A stretch of DNA of 64,000 nucleotides from RUG420 sp045642465 (GTDB lineage Bacteria > Bacillota > Clostridia > Oscillospirales > Acutalibacteraceae): NCBI GenBank assembly GCA_045642465.1, contig JAZUIY010000017.1, positions 1 to 64,000 of the forward strand, read 5' to 3'. The notes beneath the pieces are model-generated. The model made no database searches. It was not told where the DNA came from and saw only the letters and a list, made by a program, of their open reading frames with translations. This document shows, one piece after another, positions 61,371 through 64,000 of this stretch (position 1 is its first letter; the number at the start of each line of letters is the position of its first letter). The position numbers and the translations under genes were made by a program.

Positions 61371-61402
61371 GAGTACCTTGGAATCCAAGGTACTCTTTTT
61401 TT
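61371..61402 (+). terminator. Terminator after the small lipoprotein
   Basis: GAGTACCTTGG (61371-61381) pairs with CCAAGGTACTC (61385-61395), followed by seven T. Confidence 0.9.
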
Positions 61403-61414
61403 AAGGAGTATCTT

Positions 61415-62140
61415 ATGTCTGTATTGATTACCGGCGCTTCCAGCGGCATTGGAAAGGCCACCGCCATTCTCTTTGCCAGAGCAGGGTTTGCCACTGCCAT
61501 TTGCTACAACACCAATGGAGAAGCAGCCAAGGCCCTTTGCGAAGAATTGACTGCGGAGGGCTGTGCTTGCAAAACCTACGGAGGCAATTTGTCAGACCCG
61601 CATACGGCTGGGAAACTGGTAGAAGCAGTGGCTCAGGACTTGGGCCCTGTAACCGTTTTGGTCAACAATGCCGGCATTAGTTATAGCGGCCTGTTGACAG
61701 ACATGTCGGATACCGATTATAAAGAAGTTATGGCAGTGAATTTAGATAGCGCCTTTTACTTGAGCCGTGCCGTTTTGCCGGGCATGGTCCACGAGAAAAA
61801 CGGATCCATCATCAATGTTTCTTCCATGTGGGGAGAAGTAGGCGCATCCTGTGAAGTGGTTTACAGCACTGCAAAGGCCGGCTTAATTGGATTTACCAAA
61901 GCGTTGGCCAAAGAAGTAGGGCCAAGTAACATCCGCGTCAACTGTGTCAGCCCGGGAGTTATTGACACACCAATGAACGCTTGTTATGACGAAGAAACCA
62001 TGAGAGACTTGGCGGAGGAGACACCGCTGAATCGCATCGGCACCCCGGAAGAAGTGGCCAATGTCATTTTCTTCTTGGCATCAGATAAGGCAACTTTCAT
62101 TACCGGCCAGGACATCGGCGTCAATGGCGGAATGATTTAA
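61415..62140 (+). CDS. Short-chain dehydrogenase/reductase (FabG-like)
   Basis: The 241-residue classical SDR has the cofactor motif ITGASSGIGKATA, NNAG (residues about 86-89), the active-site Ser in INVSSMWGE, and Tyr/Lys in VVYSTAKAG. These fit a 3-oxoacyl-ACP reductase-like NAD(P)H enzyme, but many SDRs share them, and no fatty acid synthesis genes are adjacent. AAGGAG lies at 61403-61408, six bases before ATG, just after the terminator. It precedes the DUF2804 gene by 24 bases. Confidence 0.88.
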   Translation: MSVLITGASSGIGKATAILFARAGFATAICYNTNGEAAKALCEELTAEGCACKTYGGNLSDPHTAGKLVEAVAQDLGPVTVLVNNAGISYSGLLTDMSDTDYKEVMAVNLDSAFYLSRAVLPGMVHEKNGSIINVSSMWGEVGASCEVVYSTAKAGLIGFTKALAKEVGPSNIRVNCVSPGVIDTPMNACYDEETMRDLAEETPLNRIGTPEEVANVIFFLASDKATFITGQDIGVNGGMI

Positions 62141-62164
62141 TATTAATCTAGGGGGACATATGAA

Positions 62165-63232
62165 ATGCAAAAGCAAAATGAAATCAAAGTGCCAACCAAA
62201 TTGTTGGACGAAAAAGGTTATGTAACAGAACCTGGCTGGGCAAGACACAACCGCCTGCTGCAGTACAACAAAGCAGATGTTACTGCTCATCCACTGCGGA
62301 TTAAGGAATGGGACTTCTTCCAGATTTCTGACGGCCGTTATATGACCCAGTTCACCATTGCCAACATTTCCATGGCAGAAGCAGGCTGCATTACCGTAAC
62401 CGACATCAAAACCGGACAGCTTGTTCTGTTGGCTGCAATGGCTCATGTTTACACCGTAAACCGCTTCCCAATGCCATCTTGTTCTGATGACCCATGTGAC
62501 GTAAAGCGTAACTACCTTTACTTCAAGATGGAGGAAACCTACAATGGCAAGAACCTTCGTGAACTGAAGGCTTCCGGTATTGCTCTTTGGCCTCTGGGTC
62601 AGAAGTTCGAATTGGACTATAAGTGTGAAGTTCCGGAAGGACAGGAATCTATTAATATTGTTATTCCTTGGAAGAAGAAGGACGCTCCTGGTTCCGAAAA
62701 GATGAAGGACCACTTCTTCTACACCAATAAAGAAGACTGCATGCCAGTTACCGGCTTTGTTTCCGTTGGTAAGAAACGCATCAACTTTACTCCGGACAAG
62801 ACCTTCTGTGTACTGGACTGGGGCCGTGGTGTTTGGGCTCACGACATTCGCTGGCTGTGGGGCAACGGTACCACCTATATCAACGACAAGCTCTTTGGCT
62901 TTGAATTGACCTGGGGCTTCGGTGACGACTCCGATGCTACCGAAACCTGCCTGTTCTATGACGGTGTTGCTCATAAGCTGGGTAAGTGTACTGCAGATTA
63001 TGACCTGAAACATCCGCTTCGCCCATGGGTATTCCATGAAGAAAACGGACGTTTTGAAATGACCATGACACCAATTTATAACAATGCTATGGCATTCGAC
63101 ATCGGTGTTGCCGGCGCTCATACCAACCAGGTACACGGTCTCTGGAATGGTACCGTTACTTTGGATGACGGCACTGTATTAGAAATCAAAGACATGTACG
63201 CTTTCTGCGAAGACTGCCATAACAAGTGGTAA
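62165..63232 (+). CDS. DUF2804 family protein
   Basis: The 355-residue protein begins with the DUF2804 pattern (TKLLDEKGYVTEPGWARHNR) and has later motifs IKEWDFFQISDGRYM, VLDWGRGVWAHDIRWLWGNG and FELTWGFGDDSDATET. The predicted fold is rich in beta strands, like lipocalin-type or AttH-like proteins. No signal peptide is seen. The reaction is unknown; co-transcription with an SDR suggests a role in lipid or hydrophobic metabolite handling. That is a guess. Confidence 0.85.
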   Translation: MQKQNEIKVPTKLLDEKGYVTEPGWARHNRLLQYNKADVTAHPLRIKEWDFFQISDGRYMTQFTIANISMAEAGCITVTDIKTGQLVLLAAMAHVYTVNRFPMPSCSDDPCDVKRNYLYFKMEETYNGKNLRELKASGIALWPLGQKFELDYKCEVPEGQESINIVIPWKKKDAPGSEKMKDHFFYTNKEDCMPVTGFVSVGKKRINFTPDKTFCVLDWGRGVWAHDIRWLWGNGTTYINDKLFGFELTWGFGDDSDATETCLFYDGVAHKLGKCTADYDLKHPLRPWVFHEENGRFEMTMTPIYNNAMAFDIGVAGAHTNQVHGLWNGTVTLDDGTVLEIKDMYAFCEDCHNKW

Positions 63233-63288
63233 GTTCGTTTCTGCCTTATGTAGGCACGAAAAAGCAATAGAAAAAGAAAACAAAAGAA

Positions 63289-63320
63289 AACCCGGTTCCT
63301 TAAAGGAACCGGGTTTTTGC
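63289..63320. terminator. Bidirectional terminator
   Basis: AACCCGGTTCCT (63289-63300) pairs with AGGAACCGGGTT (63304-63315), flanked by A- and T-tracts. It separates the convergent DUF2804 and nhaC genes. Confidence 0.92.
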
Positions 63321-63341
63321 GTATACCGGAAGAGCATTCTT

Positions 63342-64000
63342 CTAATTTTCAGTTGGCAGTTTGGTCAGTTTTTTTGCCCAAGTCTTGAGGAAGACAAGTA
63401 CAATCATCAAAAGAACGAGAGCAATTGCCAAAGACATCCATACGTTTTGAACGAAGCCGGCCACAATGTAAGAAACACAGGAGACGGCGGCTACGGTTAA
63501 GGCATATGGTATTTGGGTCTTTACGTGTACCAGGTGGTTACACTGAGCACCGGCAGAGGACATGATAGTGGTGTCGGAAATTGGGGAAATGTGGTCACCG
63601 CAAACAGAACCTGCAAGGCATGCGGACATACCAATGAGGAACAGTGGGTTGGTAACAGCAAATACCTGAGTCACAATTGGAATCAGGATCCCGAAGGTAC
63701 CCCAAGAAGTGCCGGTGGAGAAGGAGATAAACACAGCTACCAGGAAAATGATGGCCGGCAGGAATTTCTGCAGGTCTCCGGCATTGGCCATGGCTTCCTG
63801 TACAAAGGCACTGGAGTCCAGAAGGGAAGTCATGTTCTTCAAAGCAGTGGCAAGTACCACAATGAGGATTGGCGCTACCATGGAAACAAATCCATCCGGA
63901 ATGCATTTCATGGCATCGTTAAAGCTGATGACACGGCGGCAAACCATATAAATAATGGTGAATACCAAGGTGACAATGCCTGCCCAAGGAAGGCCGACCG
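63342..64000 (-). CDS. nhaC: Na+/H+ antiporter NhaC family, C-terminal part (partial)
   Basis: The frame stays open to the window end, so the N-terminal half is missing. The visible 219 residues have about six membrane helices and the NhaC motifs FISFSTGTSWGTFGILIPI, SVCGDHISPISDTTIMSSAG and NHLVHVKTQIPYAL. NhaC-type carriers exchange sodium for protons; some relatives move malate/lactate or amino acids. The stop codon is close behind the terminator at 63320. Confidence 0.9.
   Translation of the reverse strand, partial: VGLPWAGIVTLVFTIIYMVCRRVISFNDAMKCIPDGFVSMVAPILIVVLATALKNMTSLLDSSAFVQEAMANAGDLQKFLPAIIFLVAVFISFSTGTSWGTFGILIPIVTQVFAVTNPLFLIGMSACLAGSVCGDHISPISDTTIMSSAGAQCNHLVHVKTQIPYALTVAAVSCVSYIVAGFVQNVWMSLAIALVLLMIVLVFLKTWAKKLTKLPTEN

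Noticed and set aside
1..64000. CRISPR arrays, insertion sequences, prophage genes
   Set aside because: No regularly spaced repeats, transposase, integrase or phage structural proteins were seen.

Overview
The window looks like chromosomal DNA of a Gram-positive anaerobe of the Bacillota, most likely class Clostridia. The evidence is consensus sigma-A promoters, strong AGGAGG ribosome sites, RNase Y/YmdB, the Asp23-FakA-RecG block, class B sortase, RqcH, TrmK, PlsY, an electron-bifurcating NfnAB pair and a cobalamin riboswitch. I cannot fix the family or genus from sequence alone. No phage, insertion sequence or CRISPR array was seen; one short AT-rich segment behind a tRNA-Arg gene (fluC) looks acquired.

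Layout. 0-0.2 kb: 3' end of a 23S rRNA gene followed by a terminator, with no 5S gene. 0.3-2.5 kb: secreted wall hydrolase. 2.5-6.4 kb: rpmG-secE-nusG-rplK-rplA and, behind its own promoter and L10 leader, rplJ-rplL; rpoBC do not follow. 6.4-8.6 kb: a YhhN-like membrane protein and a convergent FAD oxidoreductase. 8.8-13.2 kb: gltX-glnS-metA. 13.3-15.5 kb (minus): pduL-alaX-ybaK, a phosphotransacylase with two tRNA trans-editing factors. 15.6-20.1 kb: family-4 uracil-DNA glycosylase, an AraC regulator divergent from xylB-xylA. 20.1-20.4 kb: an unassigned stretch able to fold into a long RNA rod. 20.5-21.0 kb: tRNA-Arg and fluC.

21.06-23.05 kb holds the most interesting unit: a promoter, a cobalamin riboswitch with a clear antiterminator/terminator pair, then a DUF4430 (transcobalamin C-terminal-like) lipoprotein and a membrane-anchored alpha-alpha-barrel protein. 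Together they resemble a split, surface-bound version of the animal B12 carriers. Next come a response regulator-histidine kinase-HtrA operon (23.2-26.5 kb), rny and ymdB, then an orphan peptide-binding lipoprotein, asp23, fakA, recG and a GH3-fold lipoprotein that has lost its catalytic residues (26.7-36.2 kb).

36.3-42.5 kb is a six-gene minus-strand operon (ACT regulator, UPF0210, TrmK, Nif3-like, RqcH, UMF1-type transporter). 42.7-49.3 kb is a plus-strand operon: ispE, a short MetH, a CLC transporter with fluoride-clade-like motifs, a cytidylate-kinase-like protein and a MATE pump. 49.3-55.0 kb: plsY, an Rrf2 regulator, class B sortase, ABC-F ATPase, GH36 alpha-galactosidase. 55-59 kb (minus): NfnAB, an S33 hydrolase and a cyclodeaminase. 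59-64 kb: MFS transporter, tRNA-Thr, a small lipoprotein, an SDR, a DUF2804 protein and the C-terminal part of an NhaC antiporter cut by the window end.

Links between loci: MetA (Glu111, acetyl type) and the B12-dependent short MetH both serve methionine synthesis, and the riboswitch-controlled surface proteins may supply the cofactor. xylAB, GH36 and the MFS carriers indicate plant-sugar use. NfnAB fits NADPH supply in a fermenter. FluC plus the CLC protein suggest fluoride export.
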